A stretch of 64,000 nucleotides of DNA, taken from NCBI GenBank assembly GCA_021442155.1, contig CM038228.1, positions 88,679,737 to 88,743,736 of the forward strand, given 5' to 3'. Numbering within the stretch: position 1 is the stretch's first letter; each line of letters opens with the position of its first letter. The position numbers and the translations under genes are program-made. Source of the stretch: Cymbidium sinense (Eukaryota > Streptophyta > Magnoliopsida > Asparagales > Orchidaceae). This document shows, piece by piece, positions 21,645 through 33,527 of this stretch. Under the pieces are notes generated by a model. It ran no database searches. It was not told where the DNA came from and worked only from the letters and a program-made list of their open reading frames with translations.

Positions 21645-23476
21645 GTAGATCCACAGATATTCTTATTAGGGTGATCGAGTATGACATTGAGGAGAGGTGT
21701 ACTATCTCAAAAGACAGAAGTCACCACCCTACAATGGACCTAATCACCTAAATAAGGACTATGGGTCTTCGTATGTACCAGAGATTCTTCCCTTGCTTTA
21801 CATGGAAAAATAAAGTAGGCTTTATTTTAAATTGGGTTTGTTAAGTTCCCTACAGGGGCAAGCCCCCATAGTTAATTACATCATGGAAGGGATTCCTTGG
21901 AATAGTCTCGATTAAGGTAAATGATCATTGTCTCCAAAGATTTCAAAGGTTAGACTATCAATAAATTAGTTTATTTTAGAAGATCAAATGGGATTGATCA
22001 AAGGAGAGAGTTATTATCGAAGCCAAAGGAAGATAAGTAGGAGATGCTCACGATGCTAGGAAACCTAACAAGCATCTAAAATTATCTTATGGTTGGGCTT
22101 TACATTTTTAAAATTTGAAAATGATTTATTTGTTTGAGTTAGATTTTTATTAAAAATTTAGGGCTTATAATTTCATGATGCAAGGTCATGGAAATGCCTA
22201 AGAGGTGAGGATTTATGCTTATGGCCCATAAAAGGAGAAGCAACCTCAGAACCTAAATCTAGGGAGCTTTGGCGAGGGCCAAAAACATGACCTAAATCTA
22301 AGACAAAAATGGATATTTGGTTTGCCTCTACAAGAGAGAACAAATCACCCGACTTCTTGGACTTACAACCACCTGGGGGTGGCCACCAATTAACTCCTCG
22401 TACGATTTTAAATACATGTAGGCAAGTCATATGCTTTATGCAAGATAGCTAGGTTGTTATTTATTTAGAAAGAGATTAAGTCCTTAAACTCACTCCTTGA
22501 AGAGACTATATCATGTAAGGGCATGCTTCAAATGACCTAAATCTAATGTAAATAATATTACATGTTATTTTTTATTTTTTGGACAATCATTTGACTCATG
22601 CTTAAAGGATTCATATGCCTAATGCATGAGAAGTAAGATTATTGGACAAAATCAGTGAGAAGGGAGGAGGTGTGTTTGTACTATGGCTCTTAAAGGTCAA
22701 GCCTAATTTCTTTAGAGAAGGTAGAAGCCCTCCAATCAAGAGTGAAACAAGATGCTTTTGTGCATGATGTTATAAAATAAATACTCATCCAACTAAGGGG
22801 TTGCTAATTCTTTTATCTTGATTTTAAATTAGGCTTTAAATGAGATTATGAGTTATTTATTTTTATTTTTGAATTGATTAATTTGGTAGAAGATTTATTT
22901 TTTTCTAAGAGCCTAATCATCATCCAGGTCATACATCAAAGCAAGGAAGAAACTAAAAAAAATATGTCATCTTACTACACAAGCTAAACAAAACATCACA
23001 CATTTTATAAAGTTAACATAAAAGAATAAAAGGCCAAGTGAGGTTGGGTACCACCTCACAAACCCAAAAATAAATTGGATAGCCTAGCTCTATCCTTATA
23101 CAACCCGGATTATAAATGAATTAATTACAATTAAAAGGAATTCATTGTTATAAGGGTCTTCAAGCTTCATTTCTTCATTCTTTTCTTCTTTCTTCTTTCT
23201 TTTTTTGGTTCCTTCTTTTGGATGGTTGCAATGTGGATACTTCAAAGGCTTCACATGGTACATAAGATGTGATCTTATAACCAATGCTTATCCTAATCCC
23301 CCATAATAATCATTCTAAAATCTAAATTTTAAAATTACATGAAAAGGAAAAGTAAATCTAACTAAAACCTACAAAATAGAGATTAGCTAAACAAACCACA
23401 CATTCGCAAGCATGTATATAAATAAATTGGACTTAGCACCCCACACATGAGTAACCAAGCCCACCTGACCTATTTT

Positions 23477-23555
23477 GGATTATGCTTAAGGGTATGAGCA
23501 ACTTACACAGCAAAAGCAGTTACATTTTTATTAAAGCACCCCTTAAGCATAATCC
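23477..23555 (-). repeat. Long hairpin, right-arm copy
   Basis: GGATTATGCTTAAGGG and CACCCCTTAAGCATAATCC form the stem around a loop of about 45 nt. It is the mirror-position counterpart of 12646-12727. The stem is better preserved here (TTAAGCATAATCC is exact) than in the left arm. Confidence 0.6.
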
Positions 23556-24186
23556 CTTGCAGAAGATAATGATTAGACTAAATTGTACTACCATTCATTC
23601 TGCGCACATACACCCTAACATATAGACTAAAATATCACATCATAAAATAAAAGTAAACATCAAACCATGCACTGCCCTAACATAGGACTAGAAGTGATGA
23701 CTTAGCCTAATGTGTGTGCCATGTAAGGTTTATGTGGTATGCTTAGCTAGGCTTTAAGGTTAGAATTTTTCAAGTGTGAAAAGGTTCAACTTAGAAGGGT
23801 GGTCTCATTTAAGTTGTTTAGTTGATATGGGTTAATTTTATTTGATGACTTGATTTGTTTTGAATGAACCTACTTAATTACTAAAGGTTGTAAAGAGAGG
23901 AAAAGAGAAGAGAACTTCTCTTTCCTACCTTAAGTGATTTTTAAGGTAGATTCATTAATGATTTTTATTTAGTGAATATTTTATTATATATTTTAATTAA
24001 TCCTAAGTTTAGATTTTCTCTAAACAAACATATTAAAAAAGAAAGTCATTTTAAGATTAAGTAAAGTGAATTACTATCACAAAACACATAATATTTTATT
24101 TCTTTCCCACATGTGTATCATGCATGAATGAATCTAAGCATATCTATACATGTGATGCAAGTATTTAGCACACCTTAATAATGAAT

Positions 24187-24710
24187 GCTAAGAGAAGTTG
24201 CTTAAGGAAACTTGGAATGTTTCATGTATGCATGATTTTGTTAAGTAGAAGAGAGTGATTCTTTTATCCATTTTTCATATGCACATTTACAAGTATAAAA
24301 GACATAAGTGAGTATGACGTCATTGTTAACCAGGGGTGTAAGGAACAAGACCTACTTAGGGCTACTTAAAGCCTCGTAACCCCAGGGTTGTCCAGACTAA
24401 TATACCACTTTTCTTAAATACATGAGCATGTACAAAAAGAAATGCATGAAAAGAGAATGCTAAGTGAGTTATTTAAGAAAATTTGAATGCTTTATGATGC
24501 ATGATTTTCATTAAGTACAAAAGAGATTTTCTTATCCATTTTTCACATGCACACATGTATGTATGAAAGGCATAAGTGAGTACGATGTCAATGTTAACCA
24601 GGAGAGTAAGGTACAAGACCTACTTAGGGATACTTAAAACCTCTCGAGGTTGTCACTAATATACCACTTTCCTTAATACAAGCATGTGTACAAAAAAAGT
24701 GAATGGAAAA
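24187..24710 (+). repeat. ~260-bp tandem duplication in right arm
   Basis: Two adjacent copies begin near 24187 and 24457. Each runs through GCTAAG, GATGCATGATTTT or ATGCATGATTTT, TTATCCATTTTTCA, AAGTGAGTA, ATGTTAACCAGG or TTGTTAACCAGG, GACCTACTTAGGG and a final CTAATATACCACTTT. The left arm has a single copy (11.80-11.99 kb, reversed). Confidence 0.7.
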
Positions 24711-26597
24711 GAAAGATGCAAAAAGTTTATATTGGTTGATTTATTTTGTTTATGCAATTTATATGTGCAAATATAGATGTCCTTCTTAAGTAATAGTATA
24801 GGAATGAATAGGAAGAGAATTAGGCAAGTGTTATGTTCTTTTCAAATGAACTATTACTAATCTATTCACTAAAAGAAAAGAAGGAAGGCTACACTATGCA
24901 CATCTTCATATTTATATCCACATGCAAGCTTATAAATAATTATAAGTAGCACACTTTTAGTTTTAGGTATTTGATTTATAGATTTTGAAAATAGTTTTGA
25001 ATTTAATAGTGATAATAGTCACTCATATTTTTTACTTTAGCCAAAACATGCAATTTGACAAAAGGAAAATATTTCATTTTGAATTTGATTTTTGAAAAGC
25101 ATGAATGTATGATTTTCATATGACATACAAATTTAGCATGCTATGAAAGAAATAAAATGATGTAAGCATGTAATTTCGTTCACTCTAATTAATTCTTAAA
25201 GATAATCTTGTGAAGTAAGATCATTTAAAGAGAATCAAAAGTTGTTTAAAGAGACTTTCATTTTATTTTAAGTTTGATTTGAATTAGGAAAGTGTGAGAA
25301 GATTTGCTAATCCTTACTCATTCCCACATGTGTGTATTATTTTGATTTAATTTTTAAGCAATTAGATTACTGTTATTCTTTGGCTAGGTTAATGTATAGA
25401 TTAAGTTCATTAATTACCCCTTACCTATTTAATCAAATAATTATGAACCAATGTATGACATAAAATTACAAGAAATTTAAATCAGTAATGCATCCTAGGA
25501 AAGAAAGGTACCTAATGCAATTGGCTCACAATTAATGATTAATTAAGCTAAAGGTCTTAATTTAAGTACTTTCATAACTTTTCCCACACATATGGGTTGT
25601 GTATGATTTCCTTAAGTTACTTTTATTGAACACCTGATCATCTACCAAAGAAGAATTGATTAAGTTTCTGGATTAATTTTGGTTTTGAGAATTTGATTTG
25701 ATTAATTAAGTAGATTATTAATGGATTAACCTTTAATTAGATTTAAATTTAAGGAAGAAAGGGGGGTTTAGGGAATAGCTTAAGAAAAATATCCCAAAAT
25801 AATTCCATAAATCTCTAATCACTTAAACAATATTTAGTTATCTTAATCAAGAAATTAAACCACTATTCACATGCTTAATTAACTTTAATTACATTAAGAG
25901 AGTGATTAGAGATTCATTAATTAATTTTCCTAATTAACTCATTAATAAATTCTAAAAAAATTAGGGGAGGCAGAAGTCATCCCACTAAACATTCTTGAGA
26001 AGTTTGAAATTATTTAACAAAGTTATTAGGGAGTAATTAGGGTTATTAAGTTTTCAAATAAAATCTAATTAAGAAAATGTACTATTCAAACTCAATTAGA
26101 AATAATTTTATTGGATTCTCCTCTGAGTTATCTTCAAAATGAACCTGAATTTGTATTTTTTTTTTTTTTGAATTTTTTCTACAATTTGTTGTGAATTTAG
26201 GAATTTTCAATTGATTTAAGTGATTTTATAAATTCTAATTTATTTTATTAAAATAAATAATTTAACACTCAAAATTCAATATCTTTTAATCCAAAGGTTA
26301 TTTTGACTTGAAATTTTATAGTATGTGTATTTTAACATCAGTTTTAATCTTTGAAAATTTTAACATAATCGATATGTATTTTTGGTTTAATTAATGAAAT
26401 TTAATTTTTATTAAAACTCAAATTAAGCTCAAAATACTTAGTGAAATTTGTGAATTTTAAGTTTGTTGGATTTTTCTCAGAAAGATAAATCCAACAAGCT
26501 CTTGTTTGCAATTTTTAATTAAGTATTTTGTTTTTTATGAATTTTTTAAGTTTCTAGTGATTTAAATTAATTTTTAAATCAAAAAAAAAATCAGCCT

Positions 26598-26932
26598 GGC
26601 AATGCGGCGCGTGATTGGATGCGGCGTCGCGCACCACATGGTATGCGCACACGATCTTTGCATCACCAAAGAAGCGAAGACCGGTCAATGCTTGGAAAGC
26701 AACATGCGGTTCACTCTGGACCGTTCGATCATAGATCGGACGTCCAGGTCAAATCGCGCAATCCAGAGGACAGGATCGCGCGATCGGCGTGCGATCTGAG
26801 CCGTTTGATTGCGAATCGCAAGATCAGACGGTCCATATCACATCAAGTGATCCGAAGGCTCGAATCGTGCGATCCGAGCCGTCCGATCCTGAACCACAAG
26901 ATCGAACGACGGCTGTAGCCCGCCGGCGATGA
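26598..26932 (-). repeat. GC-rich cluster of GATC/GGACGG palindromes
   Basis: A 330-bp GC-rich, CpG-rich island in otherwise AT-rich sequence. Related pieces recur: CCGTTCGATC...GATCGGACG near 26722, GATCTGAGCCGTTTGATT...AATCGCAAGATCAGACGG near 26795, and GATCCGAGCCGTCCGATC...GATCGAACGACGG near 26870. Each pair is roughly self-complementary. Two chance plus-strand frames (26602-26799, 26619-26918) overlap it; they look like products of composition rather than genes. Confidence 0.6.
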
Positions 26933-28929
26933 ACAGTAAAAATATGATTTTTTTTTTAAAAGAAAAAATAGGATTTCTAAGTGAAAACTTGTCCAAATGG
27001 ACTTGTTTTGGCATCGATTTGCACTAAAAAATTTTATTTTCTAATTTGGATGATTTAAAGTAAAAATGCGAGATTATCTAGGATAGATTCCTAAAAATCG
27101 TGCAAAAACCATCATAAAATGAGGGATCCTAAGGCCACCTACGGTTTTTGAAGGTTACCTCACGGGGATGATTTCGGTGGTGACTCGAGCACATTGTTGA
27201 CTGAGGGAAGAAGCCTTGGACTAAGCTTAGATCCTCGCCTTCATGTCAAAACAAAGTTTTCTCTGGTGATCGTCATTTCTTCACCAAAATCTACTTAGTT
27301 TTGAAGTATTTTTCTCCAAAATGAAGTGGGGGTGATTGCTCATGGCTTTGGGAGCTCTAGGAGGAGGGGAATGAGGGAAATGGGGGTTTTCTTTAGCCTC
27401 TAAAGCCTTGGAATGAAAATGAACTAAATTCCACTTTTTGTTTAAAATTTTGGCTCCAAACTCATATCATTTGGCTTAAGGTGGTTGGGAATGGAAGAGA
27501 ATCATCCTAGGTGGCTTCCTATGGTTGGCTAAGGCGTGGAAAGTGGTTGCCATGAAGGACAAATGGGTGTCCTAGCTAAGGTGAGGTGAGTGTCTTTCAT
27601 GCTAACTGTTCCAATGAGAGGTGAGGTGATTTCACCTCCCATAAATCATGGCTGCCCCAACCACTTCTTGGGTTAGAAAATCACTATTCTGGTACCTATG
27701 TGGACCAATGGATGAGTGTCAAGTGGCCAAGGAAGAGAAATGATCATGTGTGAAAGTATCTTTTTTCTCATGGAATACCCTTGACCCAGGGCAAAGTAGT
27801 CATTGACATTAAATTTGATTTGGATAGATTTGAAATGAGTCAAAAGTAAGTTGGACCAAATTTCATGTCATTTGAAGTTCATTTTGTTTAAATTTGGGTC
27901 AAATGTCAAAATGGACCAAATGGTCAAATTGGGTCAAACCAAGAGTTGGGTCAAGTTCAAATGACTATTTAAAGTATATTGGTTCAATTGGTTTCAATTA
28001 ATTTGGTTAAATTTGGATTTAATTTGGATTTTGGCCAATTTGATCCCTTAGGTCAATTTGGGCTAAGTTGACCAATTTGACCCAATTGACCAAATTGGCT
28101 TGAATCATGGCTTGGTTTGGGTTTGGTTGATCTTTTGAAATGGATTGGTATCTTTGTTTCCAATCAATTTGGTTTATATTTGATTTTGGCTTGATTTGAC
28201 CTTTTAGTCAAGTTGGGTTCATAATTATTGGGTTGTTGGGTCTAGTTGAATAATTGGTCAAATTGGGTTTAATTGAGGCTTTGGCCAAGTTCAATAATCA
28301 ATTTGGAGTGAACTTGAGCCATCGGTTGCACTCAATTTAATTTAGGTTGCAATTTGGCTAGTTTGGGTTCATATGGGTTAAAGGGTTGACTTGGTCAATG
28401 GGCTAGGTTGACTTGGTTTGACCTAATTCATTATAATTGATTAACCTATGATGATCAACAAATATGATATAAAGTTTGAATTGGCTTAATTTACTTTGAT
28501 TTGGGTTGAATTGAATTTTGGTTCATATAAGTCAAATGGACCACTTTGGCTCAAGTGAGCCAATTAGGTTTAGTTGGCTTGATCAAGGCTTGATTCAAGT
28601 TTGGTTGAACTCACATATGGATTTATGATTGAAATATAAATCCATTTGCAAGAGATTTGAAGTCAAATGAGTTTTGATTCATTTGACAATTTTAAGTCAA
28701 AAGGGTGAGCATGAGTTTGACTTGGGTTTGATTTTTTTTTTAATTTGGTTTGGGTTTGAGGATTGAAGTTTATGTTTATATTTGGATTCATGATTGAAGG
28801 ATTGATTAAATCATGAAGAAAAATCAAGAGTTTGGCTTGATTTGAGTTTGATTTGGCTAAGTTCAAGAATTGACTTGAAAGGCTTAGGTTAGATTTTCGT
28901 TGAATTTGAGTTTGAGTTTTGAATTTGGT

Positions 28930-29190
28930 TTTGAATATTTGAATTTATATTTCATTTATGTTTGTGAATATAAATGAGAATATAAATGGGTTATGAGAAA
29001 ATTTCATGAGTTTGAATTGATTTGAACATGATTTAGGCTAAGTCCTTAAGAGAGAATTAAGGACTTAGGAAAGATTTTTTATTTATATTTGAATTTTGAA
29101 TTTAGTTTGATTGATTTGAATTTATATTTCATTTATATATGTGAATATAAATGTGAATTTAAGTGGGTTATGAGAAAATTTCTTGAATTT
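28930..29190 (-). repeat. ~180-bp repeat, right-arm copies (about two)
   Basis: ATTTCATTTAT...GAATATAAATG followed by GGGTTATGAGAAAATTTC occurs near 28945 and 29125, 180 bp apart. This is the reverse complement of the left-arm unit at 6.95-7.84 kb. Confidence 0.6.
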
Positions 29191-29539
29191 GAATTTATTT
29201 GGATTTGATATGAGTTTGGAGTTTATCTTGAAAGAAGGAAGCGAGGATTTGGTTCAAGCTATAAGGTAGGAAAATTTTCCTAATACTCCTAAGGCATGAC
29301 CTATTCCTATGGCTAACTCTTCTAAGTCTCTAGGGTTAGGTTAAGTGTTCACCTAATTACTAGAAGTGCCTTAAGACTAAGGAACTCTTAATGTCTAAGA
29401 GAAGTCCTATGTCTAAGATGGAATGGTTGAGAGCTCATTCTAAAATTGAGATCAACAATATCTCCAATGTCTTGAAATTCCTGTATAGAATTGGACTTGC
29501 CCTATCATAATGACACTACACCCTCTAGCTATTAGAGGA

Positions 29540-30300
29540 CATTGATTTCTTTGCCAGTAAACCAAAATGCACTCATATGAATCCTCATAGCCAACTTAAT
29601 GACGAGGATGATTTGCATCTAGATTCATCAACAAATAGATGCTTGATGGTGCTTCTATATTTGACATTATCACAATATAATATTGCATTTAATGTTCATA
29701 AGATAAGCCAATTCTTGGTTCATCCTATAATCAAGTACATGATGAGCACAACATCTTTTATGTTATCTTAAATATAATCCTAACTAATAGTTATTTTTCT
29801 TAGCCACCTCATCTTCTCAATTCAATACTTTTTTCTAACATTGATTGGGGATCATGCCCAATCACTCAAAAATATATTAGTAGTTTTATATATTCCTATG
29901 TAGGTCATTTATCTCATGGAATGCAAAGAACCAACACATGGCATTACATTCACTATGTGAAGTAGAATATTATGCCTTGGCTATCACCATCAGTGAACTA
30001 ACCTAGCCACTAAATGATTTTGCTATTCATATTCAACTTTAAACACTACATTTTTGTGATAATCAAGCTATAATTTATATTGTGACAAATCTATTATTTC
30101 ATGAAAGAACTAAGCATATTGAAATCAATTATTATTTTGTTAAGGACAAGATTGCCACTAGCCTCATCTAAAACCATTAATTAGAACTTCAGCTAGTCGA
30201 TCTCTTTATAAAACCATTACCATAGCCTATCACAAAATTCTTATTATTGAAGATGGCCATTCAAGATATTCAGTCCAACTTGAGAGAGTGTTTTATAGAC
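29540..30300 (+). mobile_element. Ty1/copia pol tail (RT end and RNase H), degenerate
   Basis: The frame 29577-29771 reads LYLTLSQYNIAFNVHKISQF, the copia reverse transcriptase 3' motif (LYLTxTRPDIAFAVxxxSQF). Further on, broken frames give EVEYYALAITISELT (the AEAEYxAxxxxxxEL motif of copia RNase H), FCDNQAIIYIV (the CDNQ/S block) and LLFHERTKHIEINYYFVKDK (the strongly conserved copia FHERTKHIExDxHFxR motif) near 30093. Stops interrupt all parts. Both LTRs are missing or unrecognisable. The remnant lies between the right inverted arm and the WRKY-like gene. Confidence 0.8.
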
Positions 30301-31299
30301 ATTGATTTATTTAGATCGTACCTGAATCATTGTATTTTTTTCACTTATTTCTATACGATTATAGAATATGAACACCACCCACATCATAGAATTTCAAATG
30401 CAAGGAAAACTCAAAACTTGACTTTACCTTCCTCACTCAGAACAACATCTCGTTGTCATCGCTACTCGCTAACATCAATATCACCATCGCAACACTGTCA
30501 TTGCGGCCACCATCCAAAGCCTTCATTTTCATCTTCCATCGCCATTATAGCACATCATTATCGTCATCTAGCATTGTCGCTGTTGACCTTCACATATGCT
30601 ACATGAGTCGAATTGAGCCTATAAGATGAATTTGATCGACTTCGGATGCTTAATCGAGTTGAAATGCAACATCACGAAATCATCAAAATGACCCGTCGAT
30701 AACGGACTTCATTAATTCACATTCCGTCGATTCGATCAAAAGATAGAAGCGTGATGTCGATCGTATATCGGAGTAGAGAAGCTGCGGCGATGTTAAACTC
30801 CATTTATAAAATTGTTCACGTCGTTAACTTAACCTTTCAAATAAAAGACCGTACTCAATTTAGACAAATCATGTGAATGTCGTAAGCGGCAATATATTTT
30901 GGCGAATTGATTGATCATTTCCAAATCGAATAGCCTCGATCATGAAATAGGCTGCACCATTGCATTTAGAATATCAAAATTAATTATAATTGATATTTCA
31001 TGTCAACCAATTATTATCCAATGAAGGAAAATAAATATAATAAGTAATTTCATGTATATTAAAGTCAAGAGGCGACGTTATCCGAATGAGCTCCTTTCGC
31101 ACCGTTGTCATCGAAATATCAAAAATTATTAAATAAGACCTTTCGTAGTTAATTTGATTAGGTGTGAAGCAAATGACGAGCCTCAGTACGAAAATCTTAA
31201 AATTAACTTGAAATTTTCCTCATATTTCTAAAACCTCTTCTACTCGTAATCCCCTCTTTCATCCAAAATCTTGTAAGCCCCAAGCCGAAACCGCTCGCG
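30301..31299. other. Intergenic, no gene seen
   Basis: No domain or convincing frame. The plus frame 30247-30606 starts in the copia remnant and runs into His/Ser-rich low-complexity sequence. CpG-containing text at 30.6-31.2 kb contrasts with the AT-rich retrotransposon sequence to the left and may be host flank upstream of the WRKY-like gene. Confidence 0.4.
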
Positions 31300-31560
31300 A
31301 CTTCCTGCTCTCGGTTCGATCCTCCCTTAAAACCACAAGCTCTCATTCGATCCTCCCTTAAGAACAGCAAGCATCTCACTTTCACACGATCCCTCACCCG
31401 TTTCCTCTCTTTCCCCCACTCTCTTTCACACGATCTCTCACCCGTTCCCTCTCTTTCCCCCGCTCTCATTCACTCTCCTTTAACCGCAAGCAAATCGCGA
31501 GCCGCAAGCCTGGCATTCGCCCTCTCTCACGCTCTCGTCTCCCTAAAAACTATAAATCTT
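31300..31560 (+). promoter_or_regulatory. CT-rich leader with direct repeats and TATA-like box
   Basis: A CT-rich stretch carries two direct repeats: TTCGATCCTCCCTTAA twice (about 31315 and 31348) and a block of about 44 bp containing TTTCACACGATC then CCTCTCTTTCCCCC twice (about 31380 and 31424). CTATAAATC at 31549-31557 is a TATA-like box. If used, transcription would begin near 31580, making the ATG at 31703 a better start than the one at 31565. Confidence 0.4.
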
Positions 31561-31702
31561 CCACTTGGACCCTTCAGCGTCGCCATTGAGAACGAGCAGA
31601 ACAGAGTTGCCGATCTTTTTCTCTGGGTTCCATGATCAAACAAACTCCTACCGATTCCTTCTCTCTTTCCTTCTAGATAAACGTCAAAAATCTCATGAAG
31701 TT

Positions 31703-32292
31703 ATGGAACCATTTGGCAATGATTTGCAAACTCATATTGGAGAATCTGACAGCAATCAATCAAAGGGAAGCGTGTTGCTGAGGAGCTGATCTATTCAGTT
31801 AAAAGAGAAGGTGGTGTTCAACCACTAAATCTTCAGACTGAAGGCCAAACATCATCTCGACATGGCTATAATCTAGAAATATATCTCATAAGACGGGTCG
31901 ATACTATTGAAAATACTATTCCCAATCCAAAAATAAGAAATAAGAATCCAACATACTGTAACCTTGAACCTTTAGCTGATTTTCCTGAAGAGGATAGAGA
32001 AGAAACTATGAAAGATATATACAACTGGAAAAGAAACCAACAAGTTTCGACTGAAGAGCCGTGTTTTGCTAGCTTCCCCTACAAATGCGTGCATCCCGGA
32101 TGCACTGTGAGGATGCCTATTGAGAGGGTCTCTCTTCAACCAAACAACATAATGGTATCTTATGGAGTACATAACCATGGCGATATTCAGGCTTCGCAAG
32201 GGCAGCTCCCAGTCCAAATAGCTTCTCAGAAGCCCGTTAGCAGCCGAGATTTACTGCAATTCCCTTGCATCTCATTATCGCAGCATCAATAA
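31703..32292 (+). pseudogene. WRKY-like zinc-finger gene, frameshifted, heptad lost
   Basis: Starting at MEPFGNDLQ (31703), the frame runs to about 31762 and continues after a one-base shift as KRVAEELIYSVKREGG through to 32292. At 32014-32130 it reads YNWKRNQQV and later YKCVHPGCTVRMPIER and YGVHNH. This aligns with a WRKY domain of the N-terminal group I type (YNWRKYGQKQV, YYKCTHPNCPVKK.VER, Y.G.HNH). The zinc ligands are intact as C-x4-C-x22-H-x-H. The WRKYGQK heptad that contacts W-box DNA is reduced to WKRN-QQ, so normal W-box binding is unlikely. The unit-1 duplication edge lies just after the finger (32177). It could alternatively be a transposase-derived WRKY-GCM1-type finger. Confidence 0.6.
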
Positions 32293-32560
32293 CTAGCATC
32301 TCACTATGAGGTCCGAGAAGATATAATGCAAAGATTAAAATCCCACTCAGTTTACAGAATGAATTTGGATCAATATATCAAGCACTTGAAGCCCAATTAT
32401 GGCATATTTCTTGAACACTCAAGTAAAATAAAGTACGGTGTTCTGGAAGATAACGTGGCAGAGAGTACTAGAACAGCTTCCATTTGTGGGATGAGTTCTT
32501 CTCAAGGTGGCCATGGAGAAACCCATCTAGCTTTTTAAGCTGTGAATAATGATTGTCATC
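32293..32560 (+). pseudogene. WRKY-like gene tail after in-frame stop
   Basis: After the TAA at 32290 the same frame stays open to a stop near 32538 (MQRLKSHSVYRMNLDQYIKH... ending HGETHLAF). The stretch is present in units 2 and 3 with indels. No domain is recognised. It may be the 3' part of the coding sequence separated by a nonsense mutation, or 3' untranslated sequence. Confidence 0.3.
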
Positions 32561-32623
32561 CACCTCTTTATTCTTGTTGCATGCTAAAAAATCAGTTGTG
32601 ATAGAATAAGAGTTTACGCTTAT

Positions 32624-33527
32624 TGTTGTACCCAGAATTTTGAAGAATTAATAAGGAAACTCCAGAATTTTTATGTGGAAAAATCTCAAAAAAAAATCAC
32701 AAGGCTGCAGTAAAATCTTCCACTATATATCTATTTTAAGTACATAGTTTTCCGTCTGATTACATTATATGAAAAGAATGAAATGAATCAATCAAGCTTT
32801 CGTATCTGGCGGTGGTATAGATTGTTGGCTGGTGGCGATGGTGACGGCTAGTTATTAATGATGATTGATGCGGTGATGATGGCGGTAGTGGTGGTTGGCG
32901 TCAACGGCAATGATGTCGACAGCGGCTAGCGGCGATGAGTGAGGATGACCGGTGGCGATAGTTCAGCGATAGCCGGCAGTAAACAGCAGTGGTTCAGTAA
33001 TCCGATGTGGCCGGCAATAGTGGTCGCGGTACCGGCAACGGAGATTGATATGCGACCAGTGGCGGCAGCCGGCAGTGGTTGGCGCCAGAGGTGGTCGGTG
33101 GCCAGTGGTGGTACGATTATGCTTGATTTTCAAGCCATCTTTCTTCTCTTTAGCTTGGCTCCCCTCATGTGAATGAGAGATTTATAGATTAGAGAAGATA
33201 TCATTACAAAATCAAACCATCCATGGATCTGATTCCCTTGATCATCGATGTATTTTGCGTGTTGAATGCTCAAATGAAATTAATCAAGAGATTTTGGGCT
33301 TGTTAAATCGGCTTGTCAAGATGCTCGATTTGATCATAAACACTCCATATTTAAGAATTATTTAGATTTAATTCATATCCCAAAGTCTCAAATGATATTT
33401 TAAGTGCTTGATCTTGATTAGTTTCAACTTAGGATCAGCTTGCTTTTAACATCAAGATTCGTGCTTCGACTAGTAGTATTTTTAGTGTCATTTCAATTCT
33501 TCAATTCCAATCCATATGATTGCAACA
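32624..33527 (-). mobile_element. LTR-like block, unit 1 copy
   Basis: Read on the minus strand the block begins TGTTGCAATC and ends GGGTACAACA, TG...CA with short inverted ends. Its second half resembles the R-U5 part of Ty1/copia LTRs (TAGTGGAAGATTTTA, then GAGATTTTTCCACATAAAAA). In this copy the TATA region is eroded to GATTTATAGATT at 33179. A GC-rich GGTGGCG-type low-complexity stretch (32.8-33.1 kb) lies inside. No target-site duplication was found (CTTAT against AAACA) and no primer binding site follows, so a solo LTR is only a possibility. Confidence 0.4.

Larger units (their letters stand above)
21645..29456 (-). repeat. Right arm of ~7.8-kb inverted repeat
   Basis: The reverse complement of this stretch corresponds to 6591-14470. 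It ends in GATCAACA at 29456, the mirror of TGTTGACC at 6591. Compared with the left arm it has a 260-bp tandem duplication (24.18-24.71 kb), an expanded GC-rich palindrome cluster (26.6-26.93 kb) and fewer copies of the 180-bp repeat. The frame 22173-22430 (minus), reading NWWPPPGGCKSKKSGD, has a relative at 13694-13888 (plus) in the left arm. A gene function for it is not established. Confidence 0.75.

Noticed and set aside
26602..26918. Arg-rich plus-strand frames
   Set aside because: They arise from the GC-rich palindrome cluster; no homology or start context.
30247..30606. 119-codon plus-strand frame
   Set aside because: Begins within the copia remnant and continues into low-complexity His/Ser codons; no conserved domain.
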